Source: Planoprotostelium fungivorum
Lineage: Eukaryota; Evosea; Variosea; Cavosteliida; Cavosteliaceae
DNA length: 34,537 nucleotides
NCBI GenBank assembly: GCA_003024175.1
Contig: MDYQ01000264.1
Span: 1-34,537, forward strand
Reading direction: 5' to 3'
Position numbers and translations under genes: made by a program
Shown: piece by piece, positions 18,496 to 27,902 of the stretch
Layout: each line of letters begins with the position of its first letter
How positions within the stretch are numbered: position 1 is the first letter of the stretch
Notes under the pieces: generated by a model
The model's input: the letters and a program-made list of their open reading frames with translations, nothing else
Told to the model about the DNA's origin: nothing
The model's database searches: none

Positions 18496-20852
18496 ATGTC
18501 CAGAGAATTATGCAAATCCTGTGAGAAGCCAGTGTATGCGAGTGAAAGACTCAGCGTAGAGGGTCAGGTGTACCACAAGGCCTGTTTCCGATGTGACTGG
18601 ATCCTCAAACGAATACGACTGTGTCTGATTGTGATGCAGGTAATCGATGCAATAGTCAGATGAAATTAGGAAGTTTCGCCAGCATGGAAGGACAGATGTT
18701 CTGCAAACCATGTTTCAAGAAGAATTTCTTGTGAGTACGAGTCTCAAAGCGGTAAATCATGTCTCTCAGCACGGCTGGGAACTACTCTCAGGGATTCGGT
18801 AAATTGAAACCCCAACAAGAACATGATCTCAAGTCGGGCAAGATTACCAATGATGATCTATCCAAATTCAAGATCTCTTCTCCCACCGGAGCAGCCATGG
18901 AAGCCGCTGAGGCGACCAATCTGACCTCTTCACAAGGTATGACCAGCAATACGATCACATGCAGAGAGTCATCAGAATGATCTTTTTGATAGAGAGAAAT
19001 GGAGAGGATACACCACCAACTGTGTACGAAAAAGAGAAGAGAGCAAGAGAAGCGAGGGAGAAGGTGAGAGGTGTCCAAGTGAAGAATAGAACAGAATAGA
19101 ACAATAGAATAGAACAGTAGAATAGAATAGTAGAATAGAATAGAGTAGAATAGAATAGAATAGAGTAGAATAGAATAGAGAAGAATAGAATAGAACAGTA
19201 GAAGAGAATAGAGAAGAATAGAATAGAACAGTAGAAGAGAATAGAGAATAGAATAGAATAGAATAGAGAAGAATGAAATGATAAACGGGATGATAGATCG
19301 AGAGAGAGATGGCTAGAATCGAACAAGAGACGACAACCAGAGGAGTGGGGAAGGTGACAGAGACAACAAAGGAAGAAGAAGAAGAGGAAGATCACGAGTA
19401 CGAGAGGATGAAGAGAGAGAGGAAGGCAAAGAGAGAGCAGAGGGAGAGAGAAGAGAGGGAGAGAGAGACAGAGCGACAGAGGGAGAGGGAAGCGATGGAA
19501 CGAGACTCGATAGAGAAGAAGGAGGGAGAGAGGAGGGAGAGGGAGAGAGAAGAGAAGAGAAAGAGAGAAGAGAAGGAGAGAGAAGAGAAGGTGAAGGCAG
19601 ACGTGGAAGTGGCAGAAGCGAAGGCGAGAGAGCGAGAAGAGAGGTGATGTACATACAAAGGAGAGGAGCTGAGAGGGGAAGGTGGAAGAGACAGAGAGAA
19701 GAAGAGATAAAGAGAGAGGCAGAGGAAGAGAAGAGGAGAGAGAAGGAGGAAAAGGTGAGAGAGAAGAAGAGCGAAGATGACACGGACAGGAGATGTTCCT
19801 GAGAGAGAGAGAACATCAGATGGCGAGAGAGAGAGAACTGAAAGAAGAGAGGGAGAGGTTGCTCAATCGAACACAGAAGAGAAAGACTTCCGTCAGCTCT
19901 TCCTCTTATCCCACACAACAGACGAACACCACACAGCAGACGAACACCGCACAGGTAGTACAGAACCAAACGCAACCGCAGAGCCAGATCCAACAGCAGC
20001 AGACGATCTACGCATCGATGCCGAGNNNTGAAAGAAGAGAGAGAGAGGTTGCTCAATCGAACACAGAAGAGAAAGACTTCCGTCAGCTCTTCCTCTTATC
20101 CCACACAGCAGACGAACACCACACAGGTAGTGCAGAACCAAACGCAACCGCAGAGCCAGATCCAACAGCAGCAGACGATCTACGCATCGATGCCGAGCGT
20201 CGTCAGTGACAGAGATCTAGTCCAAGCTTCTCTCAACCACATGAACTCATCAACCAACCTCAATGCTCCTCTTCACAATGCATCATCAAACGGTCTGAAC
20301 CACAACGGAACGAATCCCATTCAGACGAGCACTGTCTACGGCAGCCTGAGTGACTTGAAGAAGGAAGCATCTGTGGAGAGAGAACGAAGGGTATCCATAG
20401 AGAGAGAGGCATCGATGGAGAGAGAAAGAAGGGCATCGATAGAGAGAGAGACATCGGTGGAGAGACAATTAGAGGACAAGATCGATGCCCTGGAGAACGA
20501 GATAATGATGGAGACGAGGAGGAAATACAAGATGGCAAAGGACCAATTGGAGGCCGAGAGAGTTCGGAACCATTCACTTGTGGCTCAGATGAACAGGTGA
20601 GTGTGAGGTGTGGAGGGAGCTGAAGGAGGCAGCGCGAAAGAGAGCTACGAGAGGCGTCTGAGGATCGTCCGAGAAGAGAACGAAGAGTTGAGTGAAGAGA
20701 ATATTTCTCTCAGACAACAAGTGAGCTGTTCTCATCAGTCATCACTGTGCAACGCTGTCCCTACCATCATGATCCATCTTTGCATCGATGTCTTGATGAT
20801 TTTGTCCTGACGATATCGACAGCTGAGGAAACTAACGATAGAAAACAAATAA
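18496..20852 (+). CDS. LIM-domain protein with long charged coiled coil
   Basis: The first three exons (18496-18592, 18640-18730, 18770-18936) encode one LIM domain: CKSC..., YHKACFRC, NRCN, FCKPCFKKNF, the C-x2-C...H-x2-C, C-x2-C...C-x2-C pattern that binds two zincs and proteins. Next comes FTAGNYSQGFGKLKPQQEHD, a tail seen after LIM domains of actin-linked proteins. Further exons, whose joins are less certain, encode a long Glu/Arg/Lys coiled coil (19310-19760), a Gln/Thr/Asn/Ser linker (TSVSSSSYPTQQ, then QIQQQQTIYASMP), a set of SIEREASMERERRASIERE repeats, and a final coil ending LRKLTIENK at TAA 20850-20852. The locus holds an AATAG repeat intron and an NNN gap with duplicated flanks, so the length (roughly 600-700 aa) is not fixed. 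Likely cytoskeletal scaffold. Confidence 0.85.
19081..19275. repeat. AATAG pentamer satellite within a LIM-gene intron
   Basis: About 195 bp of tandem GAATA/AATAG units interspersed with GAACA, GTAGA and GAGAA variants. It starts just after a GTGAGAGG donor at 19063, so it probably sits in an intron of about 240 bp, the longest in the window. Confidence 0.9.
19512..19591 (+). other. 80-nt uninterrupted purine run in coding sequence
   Basis: No C or T for 80 bases on the plus strand. It encodes the Glu/Arg/Lys coiled coil of the LIM protein. Such mirror-like purine runs can form triplex DNA. Confidence 0.85.
19839..20025 (+). repeat. Left copy of duplicated segment at assembly gap
   Basis: 187 bp ending exactly at the NNN. 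It is repeated as 20029-20197. The copies differ by three substitutions and one 18-bp insertion in the left copy that adds one QTNTAQ-type unit. Confidence 0.92.
20026..20028. other. Assembly gap (NNN)
   Basis: Three Ns, probably a placeholder of arbitrary length. The reading frame does not pass through it as written. The duplicated flanks suggest two contigs that should overlap. Confidence 0.95.
20029..20197 (+). repeat. Right copy of duplicated segment at assembly gap
   Basis: 169 bp beginning exactly after the NNN; near-identical to 19839-20025 apart from an 18-bp deletion and three substitutions. This copy continues in frame into the rest of the LIM gene. Confidence 0.92.
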
Positions 20853-20863
20853 AACAAGTTTCT

Positions 20864-21994
20864 TTACGAGATGTTATCTCTCTGTATTGGTGATGCTCGA
20901 CTGAATGACGTGAGGTGGTCACAGTCTTCCAAGAGGGTGATGACATCCTGTCTTCCGGCCGATTGGAGGAGGGCCAGAGGGGTGATGTTGTCGTTATTCT
21001 TGGTGTCTAGTCGCAGACCACTATGTACAAGACGGGCGACGAGGCTGCCCTTGATGTTGTTCGCTCTGCAGGCCAAGTGCAGCAGCGTGTCTCCTCCTTC
21101 CGTCCGCAGTTGGTTGAAAGCCTTGTGCCCCAGGAGCTCTGATACTAGTTCTTCATGTCCCTCCCTGACGCAGAAGGCTAAGGCAGAGAATCCCTGCACG
21201 TCCGTGGAGTCTGCATTAGCTCCACCTTCCAAGAGAAGGCGAAGTGTGGGTAGGTCCCCCGTGAGAGCGGCGGCGTGAAGAGGTGTGTAACCCTCTGTAG
21301 AGGCGGCGTTGGGTACGGCTCCTGCTGCGAGGAGCATGCGAGCGATGTTGGTCCTTCGATACAAGCAGCAGAGGTGCAGTGGTGTGTAGTTGTCATTATC
21401 TCGAATGTTGATGTGAATGGACTCGAATGATAGCAGTAGTCGGGCTATGTCTTCGAAGCCGTAAAAGGCGGCCATGTGTAGGGGGGAGTATCCTCGTTGC
21501 GGATCACATGTGTTGATGAAATTGGCTGGCTCGCACTGTCCCAGCAATTGCTTCACTTCTTGTATGTTTCCGTTTTTGATGTATGTGAGGAGAGGGGTGA
21601 CGTCCCGGTCAAAGTTGGATGTTGATGGGGAAGATGCAATCTCCTTCTCGAGGGGTTTCTTCGGTTTCTGACCATCCGTCTTGGCCTTAGTTCTTCGATT
21701 CTGGAACCAGATTTGAATCTTGCGTGACGATGTTCCGAATCGTGTCGCGAGCTGTTGTCTCAGATGTGCGTCTGGGTACTGTATCGTCTGAAATATCGTC
21801 TCCAGATATGTCTTCTGTTGGCAAGGGACCTGCTCTCTTCTTCTCCTCTTGTTGGGCTCTCCGCCCTCTAACTGCGGAGATGATATCTCCATACAATCTT
21901 CCATCTTTCTCTTCTTAAAGACGAAGTTGTCTGTCTCGGAGTTTGTTGTGTGTGTATTGTCTACTCCTTCGGTGACCAGTTGCGCCACATTCAT
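20864..21994 (-). CDS. Homeodomain-ankyrin repeat protein (Wariai-like)
   Basis: A single intronless ORF of 376 aa, unusual in this window. After an acidic N-terminus come a basic cluster (NKRRRREQVPC) and a homeodomain (about residues 60-118) with helix 3 KIQIWFQNRRTKAK, the DNA-recognition helix. The second half has about seven ankyrin repeats (GYSPLHMAAFYGFEDIARLL, NYTPLHLCCLYRRTNIARML, GYTPLHAAALTGDLPTLRLL, GDTLLHLACRANN and others). In Dictyostelium, Wariai has the same homeodomain-ankyrin order and helps set cell-type proportions; that is the closest architecture I know. The ATG at 21994 (MNVAQLV) is used because the longer frame has no upstream ATG. Its stop is 11 bp from the convergent LIM-gene stop. 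Confidence 0.93.
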   Translation of the reverse strand: MNVAQLVTEGVDNTHTTNSETDNFVFKKRKMEDCMEISSPQLEGGEPNKRRRREQVPCQQKTYLETIFQTIQYPDAHLRQQLATRFGTSSRKIQIWFQNRRTKAKTDGQKPKKPLEKEIASSPSTSNFDRDVTPLLTYIKNGNIQEVKQLLGQCEPANFINTCDPQRGYSPLHMAAFYGFEDIARLLLSFESIHINIRDNDNYTPLHLCCLYRRTNIARMLLAAGAVPNAASTEGYTPLHAAALTGDLPTLRLLLEGGANADSTDVQGFSALAFCVREGHEELVSELLGHKAFNQLRTEGGDTLLHLACRANNIKGSLVARLVHSGLRLDTKNNDNITPLALLQSAGRQDVITLLEDCDHLTSFSRASPIQRDNIS

Positions 21995-22531
21995 GCTGAG
22001 CGATTTTGATTTTGATAGCAGCAACTCTATCAAATTCTCGTTCTTCGTCCGAGCGTTGGTGAATTTTCTTCAAAAAAGTCATCCACTTTCTGGTAGATCC
22101 CACAACGAGTAACCGGAGAAGAGGGCACGCCCGCAGCTGCGTTCAAAACTGGTGTGGAACTCCGTGCCACGGCCCGTGACAGACACCGACGTTCTCAAAG
22201 AAAAGGGCACAACCGCTCCACAGGGCACAATCCGCAGGGCACCACGGGGCACCCACACCATCCATCTCAGATGCCCTCTTTATAGATCCCGCCGTCTTTA
22301 TTCCCTTAAAACAGATAAAGGAATGAGAATGGATATAGTGCACTGTAATGAAAATCGTTTAACAGTGTGTTGTTCCTACCCGATGTTTCGTATGCATACT
22401 TGATCGTTATATTCACTAGTTCTAACAGTAGGCTAAGAGGATGATGCAACGCCGATAAGTTGGAAAAAAGGATTGTATTTTTACAACGGTGCTCTCCACC
22501 GCGTATCGTGATATCACATCATCCACCAAAC
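21995..22531. promoter_or_regulatory. Divergent promoter region, homeodomain-ankyrin / MCEE genes
   Basis: 537 bp between divergent starts, the longest divergent region in the window. Around 22160-22260 it is GC-rich, with GGGCAC/CAGGGCAC repeats and a TTTATAGAT box near 22280. Small ORFs here show no motifs. A longer control region would fit a developmental regulator, but this is inference. Confidence 0.45.
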
Positions 22532-23106
22532 ATGTTAGGACGCACACTATCTTCCGCTAGGTATCTAAAGACTAGCGTCGTAAGATCGACCACAGTTCGT
22601 CCGAATCTCACTCTCACGAGACCCTCATCGTCATTTTCAGCGGCCAGTGACACGGCTAAAGCTCTGAAGATCGGTCAATTGAATCATGTGGCCATCGCCG
22701 TCGGTAATCTAGAGGAGTCTGTCGCCCTCTACCGCGATGTATTAGGCGCTCAAGTCTCAGAGGCTACGGTGTGCTGTTATCCAGAGACACAATCTAAACT
22801 TCTCAGGACCTCCCAGAGCATGGTGTCACCACGGTGTTTGTCAATCTGGGCAACACCAAGATCGAATTGCTGAAGCCTCTGGGTTCGAACAGCCCGATAC
22901 AAAACTTTTTAGACAAGAAGCCTGCAGGAGGAATTCATCACATCTGCATCGAAGTCGATGACATATACAAGGCCCTGGAGGAAGTGACCTCGAAGGGAAT
23001 CAAGTCTATTGACGCGAAGCCAAAGATTGGAGCGCATGGAAAGCCAGTGGTATTTCTTCACCCAAAGAGCATGAACGGTGTACTTGTCGAGCTGGAGCAG
23101 AAGTGA
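22532..23106 (+). CDS. MCEE: Methylmalonyl-CoA epimerase, mitochondrial
   Basis: Interconverts (2S)- and (2R)-methylmalonyl-CoA, feeding the B12-dependent mutase in propionate, odd-chain fatty acid and branched amino acid breakdown. Two exons, 22532-22768 and 22807-23106, joined by a 38-bp intron, give 178 aa. Residues 1-40 are Arg/Ser-rich without acids (MLGRTLSSARYLKTSVVRST), a mitochondrial presequence. The vicinal-oxygen-chelate fold follows: LNHVAIAVGNLEESVALYRD (metal His), LPEHGVTTVFVNLGNTKIEL, GGIHHICIEVDDI (metal His) and GVLVELEQK (metal Glu). All expected ligands are present. ATG 22532 is the first Met of the frame. Implies that the organism has methylmalonyl-CoA mutase and uses cobalamin. 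Confidence 0.95.
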
Positions 23107-23243
23107 AAAGCAATAAATCACCAAATTGAGTTGTAGATCGAAATATCAAGGAATAACAGAAAGAAGGAAGAAAACTCTTTTGCATCGTCGAACGAATCCA
23201 ATTGGAAGAGAACGAGAAGTAAACACAGAACACACACTCAGAC

Positions 23244-23804
23244 ATGCCGAAAAATAAGGGTCAGTGCTGATCATCTTCTACCGATTCGATGATCGTGATT
23301 CTAAAGTTTCTCCAGGAAAGGGAGGAAAGAACAGACGTCGTGGAAAGAACGAGGGAGAGATAAAGCGTGAGCTCGTCTTCAAGGAGGACGGACAAGAGTA
23401 TGCACAAGTCGTCCGTATGCTGGGTAATGGAAGACTCCAAGCTCAATGTTTCGACGGTAAGGAACGTCTGGCTCACATTCGAGGAAAGCTGAGAAAAAAG
23501 GTTTGGGTCAACCAGGTAAATCATTCGATTCGATCTTTCATCTTCTAATCTGTCACAGGGAGACATCATCCTCATCTCTCTTCGAGATTTCCAGGAGGAG
23601 AAGGCAGATGTCATCCTCAAGTACAACTCTGATGAGGCTCGTCTGCTCAAGTCTTACGGAGAGCTACCAGAGTCAGCTAAGATCAACGAATCGACGGCCC
23701 TCGCAGGAGAAGAAGGAGAGAGTGACATTCCATACGAGTTTGACGGAGAAGACGACAGCGACGACGATGCTTCAGACGAGGACGTCTCCCTTCAAAGTCT
23801 ATAA
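23244..23804 (+). CDS. EIF1A: Translation initiation factor eIF1A
   Basis: Acts in the 43S complex in scanning and start-site choice. Exons 23244-23259, 23316-23515 and 23559-23804 give 153 aa, normal length. The first exon has only 16 bp, coding MPKNK plus one base. The basic N-terminal tail ([19 protein letters not shown]), the OB fold ([20 protein letters not shown], then [31 protein letters not shown]), and the acidic C-terminal tail ending DEDVSLQSL are all typical; the family usually ends in a DIDDI-like motif that binds eIF5B, here weakened. Convergent with the TFxP protein gene (139 bp between stops). Confidence 0.96.
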
Positions 23805-23943
23805 ATGTGGTATCTCATACAGTCTACACTTCTATTTATACTCTTTCTCACGTAAACTTGAATAATCTGAAAGCCATCAACATGAGAGGACTATGACACG
23901 TGACGATGTGCACACTCTATAGAGGACACGAATAGAATGCAAC

Positions 23944-26248
23944 TCACTTGGAGGGTGAAGGCTTCGGCTTCTTCGTGGGCCCCAGTTCCCTCGCAATCCG
24001 CTTGACAAACTCGGGTGCCTCCCTCGTCTCTGGGCGGAAGGTACAATCTGATATCTCTCTCATACTCTTGGCCACCAGCTTCTCTTGATTCTTAAAGTCC
24101 TTCAACTCTTGTTCTCTCTGTTTCCGTCAGTCTCGACGCTGTGGAGCTCTCACCTTTAAACGATCCAGATAGGACTCTGGTTCGCTGAGTATCCTCAATC
24201 GGCTCTGTACCCCGGGGATCTCATTGATGTTCGGCTCGAAGGTGACCTTCTCCAGCTCGTCCTGGACGGCCTTCTCTCTGGCTGCGATCTGTTGGAGTTG
24301 CTTCTTCAGCGAATCTCCCGTGCTCATCTCGGCCCACGAACGTCTTCTCAGATGCTTCGAAGTGGGTAAGATCTGAGGGTGGAAGCTTTCGTCCGGTTGC
24401 GGTATCAGCTTCGAAATGTTCATCATATTCCTGCTCTGTATGGTTTTAGTCGAGGCCACTTTGTCATTCTTCACCTGCTCTCTCTTGAAATTGTCTTGTT
24501 CGAGTCTCTGCATGAATGTCTCTCCCTTTCTGCCTGCCATATCGAGCGATTTTTTGTTCAATTGGGGTGGTTTCGGTGCTTCCTTCTCAATGATCCTCGT
24601 TTTACTCTTCTCTTGCTTGTTGATGTGATTCTGCTGCCTTCGCAAAAAGGTACCAAATGATTCCTCGGTGCTCTGAGCTCTGCTTGATCAGAATTTCATC
24701 CATTTCATGATCTGTCTTACTTTGAGGTAGTGCTGATCTCCCCCACTGAGTTTCTCCTCTTCAGTGTGGGCGTGGATGGTGCTCGGGGAGTAGTCGGGCG
24801 GCTGACATTGGTAGTCACTGCGCTTCGAAGCGATTGAGTGCTGTTACTCCTCTGCAGTTTCGGACGCTCCGAGCTGAATTAAGGTTGGACGACGCAAACG
24901 AAAGACGTACGCACATGGTATCCTTTCCTTTGGGAGTTTTGAAGGATTGGGAGGAAGAGCGACTGAGGCGAACGTGAGCTTTCTCTTGAAGAAATTCTTG
25001 AGCCTTCCCCATCTTCTGAGGCACAGGATTTGTTTGGGGACGGAAAGTGAGATCTGGGTGATTCTCAACGCGCGCTTCAGCTTTCATCCAGGCAGGTACA
25101 AATTGTCTAAATCGACTCTGGGCAGGCTTGGATGTCTCGGGATTCGTGTAATCCTTGATCTGACCAATGTTATTCAACGAGAGTACGCAGGCGCTCTGAC
25201 CTGTGGCTGAAATGTACAAGTAGTGTTCACTTCAAATTCCTCTTTTCGTTTCTTTTCCTCTTCATATTTCCGGATCCTCTCAGTCCGCTGTGAGTCGAAT
25301 GAGGTTCACAAAGATTCTCGATCTACACACCTGGTTGATCCTCTCTACGATGGAGACCTTCTTTTCCTCTGGAATCATGCTTTCGCTTTGTGGGTTGATC
25401 ATTGGTCTGAAGGAGTGGCTGGAGTTCCTCTTGTCTTGCTCTGCTTTCTGTACCTGCTGCTGGCGTAATCGCTTCTCTCGATCCGCCTGAAGACATCAGA
25501 AGCTGTCAGTGTGATGGAATCTCACGTTCCAGTTAATGGATTTATCGTAGAAAGAGCCCAATAAAGCTGGAGGAATCTTTGCTTGGGCTTTCATCTGTGG
25601 TGATCTAAGTTTGGGTGTCTCACAGCAAATCATCACTCACTGCAGAACTCCGTAATTTGGTACCCTGAGTAGGCGTAGTCGGTTTCGGTGGGTCTTTCTT
25701 TGGAGTGCGTTTCAAGTTAATTTGATTGCTCTATTGTTAAAGTTATAAAAGTTCATGTTCAATTTCGCCTCACCGATGCAATTTTAGAGTTCGTTGTCTC
25801 TGGTGGCTTCTTTTTGATGGGTGATGAAGGGACAGGGACGTCGAGATCGTTAAGACGTTGCAAAGAATTCTTAACGTTATCCCTCCTTGTTCGAGGGGAA
25901 GGTTGTGGCCTTTTTAATGGTTCCTCCACATCAGATGAGTTGACGCTGGATCTACGATTGTATCAAGGACCCAGTGAGCGAACTCTCTCTGACGTACCTG
26001 ATTTCGTTCCTCTTCTCTTGTAAAAGCCTTTGTATCATTAATTTTCTGTCTTCTGTCGATGTTGGTGTGGAAGCTTTTGCTGGAGGTGCTAAACTACCAG
26101 ATGCCTGTTTTCTCTGTGGAGGAGTCGAAGCAACCCTGGCATCTGTATGATGGACGTGCAATTGCGCCAGCTGCTTCAAGAGATCTGCTTGAGATATCTC
26201 CCCACTCTGATACCTCTGAGCCAGAAGCATCACTTCGTTGGATGCCAT
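23944..26248 (-). CDS. Protein with five TFxP-type motifs, coiled coils; family not recognised
   Basis: At least nine exons can be joined on the minus strand from ATG 26248 to TGA 23944-23946, giving roughly 560 aa. It starts with a helix (EVMLLAQRYQSGEISQADLL), then a Pro/Ser/Lys-rich disordered part, then SFYDKSINWNADREKRLRQQ. After that a short pattern recurs five times: SFRPMINP, TFQPQ plus DYTNP, TFRPQTNP, TFEPNINEIP and TFRPETREAP, i.e. S/T-F-x-P-x-x-N/R-x-x-P, each preceded by a charged helix (for example ERIRKYEEEKKRKEEFE). I recall similar TFxP patterns in coiled-coil cytoskeletal proteins of protists but cannot name the family. Ser/Thr-Pro linkers (RPTTPRAPSTPTLKRRNS) suggest phosphorylation. 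Microtubule binding is inference only. Confidence 0.7.
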
Positions 26249-26336
26249 CTCGGCTTCGTCTCGCTTCTGCTCTGCCAATCCCAACGGCCTCCCGCCTTTT
26301 CGGGTTTCAAATTTACATCACATAAAATAACCTTTT

Positions 26337-27032
26337 TCACTCTTTATTTTTCTCTTCGTCCTTGAAGTTGAGGGACACTCCGTTGATGCAGTATCGAAGG
26401 CCAGTCTTATCAGATGGCCCATCGTTGAACACGTGACCCAGGTGACATCCACACTGCTCCACTTCAGCCTCGTTCTACTCAGAACACGCACCGTGCGACA
26501 ATTGACTTCTGTTCTTCTCATGCCAAAGGAGAAGTCGGAGTGCTCTTCGATGCTCTCTTGCTTCACGGGTTGAAAGAAGGAAGGCCATCCTGACCCACTC
26601 TCGAATTTGGCGTTAGAACTGCATTTGGTCATCGTTGAGCAACGGAGAGAACGAACTCGAAGAGTGGGGTGTCACAACAGGCACAAGTGTATGTGCCGTC
26701 CTTCTTATTGAAGTTGAAATCGCTGGTCCAGGGCCTTTCTGTTCCAGCTTGACGTGTAACTCTGTCATTTGTTATTCGTTTGTTGCAATGATCATTGTCT
26801 CACCTGAACGTCTGAGGGTCTAGTCTACTTTTCCATTCTTCTTCTGTTAATTTCTTCCAATCTCTTGTTCCCTCTGTGCAAATATTAGCGTTGTCAGTCA
26901 AAACACCCATCGTCTCATACCTGATGTGGTTTGTATGTTGCGAATTTGAGGACGAGATATTGAAACGGGTGTTCTCTGCAGAGGGTTCCTTATCTTTATT
27001 ATTTGCTGTGTGCGTCGGAGGAAATGAGCCAT
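26337..27032 (-). CDS. MSRB: Peptide-methionine (R)-S-oxide reductase B
   Basis: Reduces methionine-R-sulfoxide in proteins. Starts at 27032 ([16 protein letters not shown]) and ends with TGA at 26337-26339, in five exons. The N-terminal 40 residues are Arg-rich without acids, fitting a mitochondrial signal. The core has [29 protein letters not shown] (first zinc CxxC), [34 protein letters not shown] (second zinc pair), [19 protein letters not shown] and the catalytic Cys in [11 protein letters not shown]. The third intron (38 bp, donor GTTCGT) is inferred to join LF-D-SNAKF. All catalytic and zinc residues are intact. A 24-codon ORF ends 4 nt upstream of the ATG. Confidence 0.94.
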
Positions 27033-27036
27033 GATC

Positions 27037-27111
27037 TTAAACTAACCTCAGCGCCAAAGTGGTCAACGCAGCACCGAATAATACAGCAGTAAAGTATATC
27101 TTGCCTCTCAT
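27037..27111 (-). CDS. 24-codon membrane-peptide ORF upstream of MsrB
   Basis: ATG at 27111 opens MRGKIYFTAVLFGAALTTLA, ending LRLV and TAA at 27037-27039, 4 nt before the MsrB ATG on the same strand. It is a basic N-terminus followed by one hydrophobic helix, like a mitochondrial inner-membrane micropeptide. It could be a regulatory uORF, a separate tiny gene, or chance. It cannot be an in-frame exon of MsrB with any AG available. Confidence 0.35.
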   Translation of the reverse strand: MRGKIYFTAVLFGAALTTLALRLV

Positions 27112-27902
27112 CTTCTCACCTCTTCTACTCTGGTGGTTTTGACCGCATCTCACGTGACAGGTTTGTTGTAGTGCAAGAGTCACGTGATGACATAACAGTA
27201 CACATTCAGTTGGTTTCATATACAGAGGAGTGAACAGCCTTGCACACCTGAATTGATAGCGATAAGCACCAACACCATCACCAATCTACCAATCTCTCAT
27301 CAACGCACGCCCACAAGAACATAAAACTACCAATATTCTTCTGTATTTAGTACCGAGCGGTTTACTGTCGTGGTTTGAAACTTCGCAGCCTGGGATGTTC
27401 ATCAGAGATACTGCACCAGGGGCTGTATATCCCATAACAATGTCACCCCACGAGACAATCTCTTGACCTAGAAATCTGCAATATTGTCGGAGTGTTTTCG
27501 ATATCACTTCGTTCAGAGTTGACCAAATTGAACCAAACTAGTTTTGTCATGCTCTCCTTCAGATAGGCGGGTACTATAGAGAAGAAGGTCAGATATACGA
27601 AGCCACACAAACGAGGGCGTGTCAGTTAAGCAACTCCTATTTATTAAATTAGAAATTCGTCTCGCCCCGGATGCCATCTAAATGGGAATGTCCACCCACA
27701 GGTAGGTATGACGATCCTCGTACCTCCATGTTATGAATGGTTTTTTGAGAATATTCGTAATTGTGATCGTAAATAAACAAATAACGGTACGCATCCAGAA
27801 GAGTCGAGTGAGATTTATTGGGTGAGGACAGGGTGGGGCATGGAGGACGAGGGAAGAGCTGTTCCATTTCTGTTTCCGGTTAGAAGAGAAAGGACAAAGG
27901 GA
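27112..27902. other. Intergenic region, 791 bp, between MsrB and PH-like genes
   Basis: Upstream of MsrB (-) and downstream of the PH-like gene (-). Includes the TCACGTGA pair at 27150-27187. A 73-codon minus frame (27507-27286) with KTLRQYCRFLGQEIVSWGDI looks faintly protein-like but has no start or family. The 3' part (about 27640-27900) is probably the 3' UTR of the PH-like gene. No RNA gene seen. Confidence 0.45.
27150..27187. promoter_or_regulatory. Two TCACGTGA palindromes 30 bp apart upstream of MsrB
   Basis: Perfect 8-bp palindromes at 27150-27157 and 27180-27187, about 120-155 bp upstream of the MsrB ATG and close to three helical turns apart. CACGTG is the classic E-box bound by bHLH/bZIP factors. 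Function is inferred. Confidence 0.4.

Noticed and set aside
19313-20056. 247-codon minus ORF rich in Ser and Leu
   Set aside because: Antisense of the Glu/Arg coil of the LIM protein, and it reads through the NNN gap.
27549-27573. Short match to the GST gene (PAYLKE-coding segment near 11670)
   Set aside because: Only about 17 of 18 bases agree, which is near chance for a window this size, and flanks do not match.
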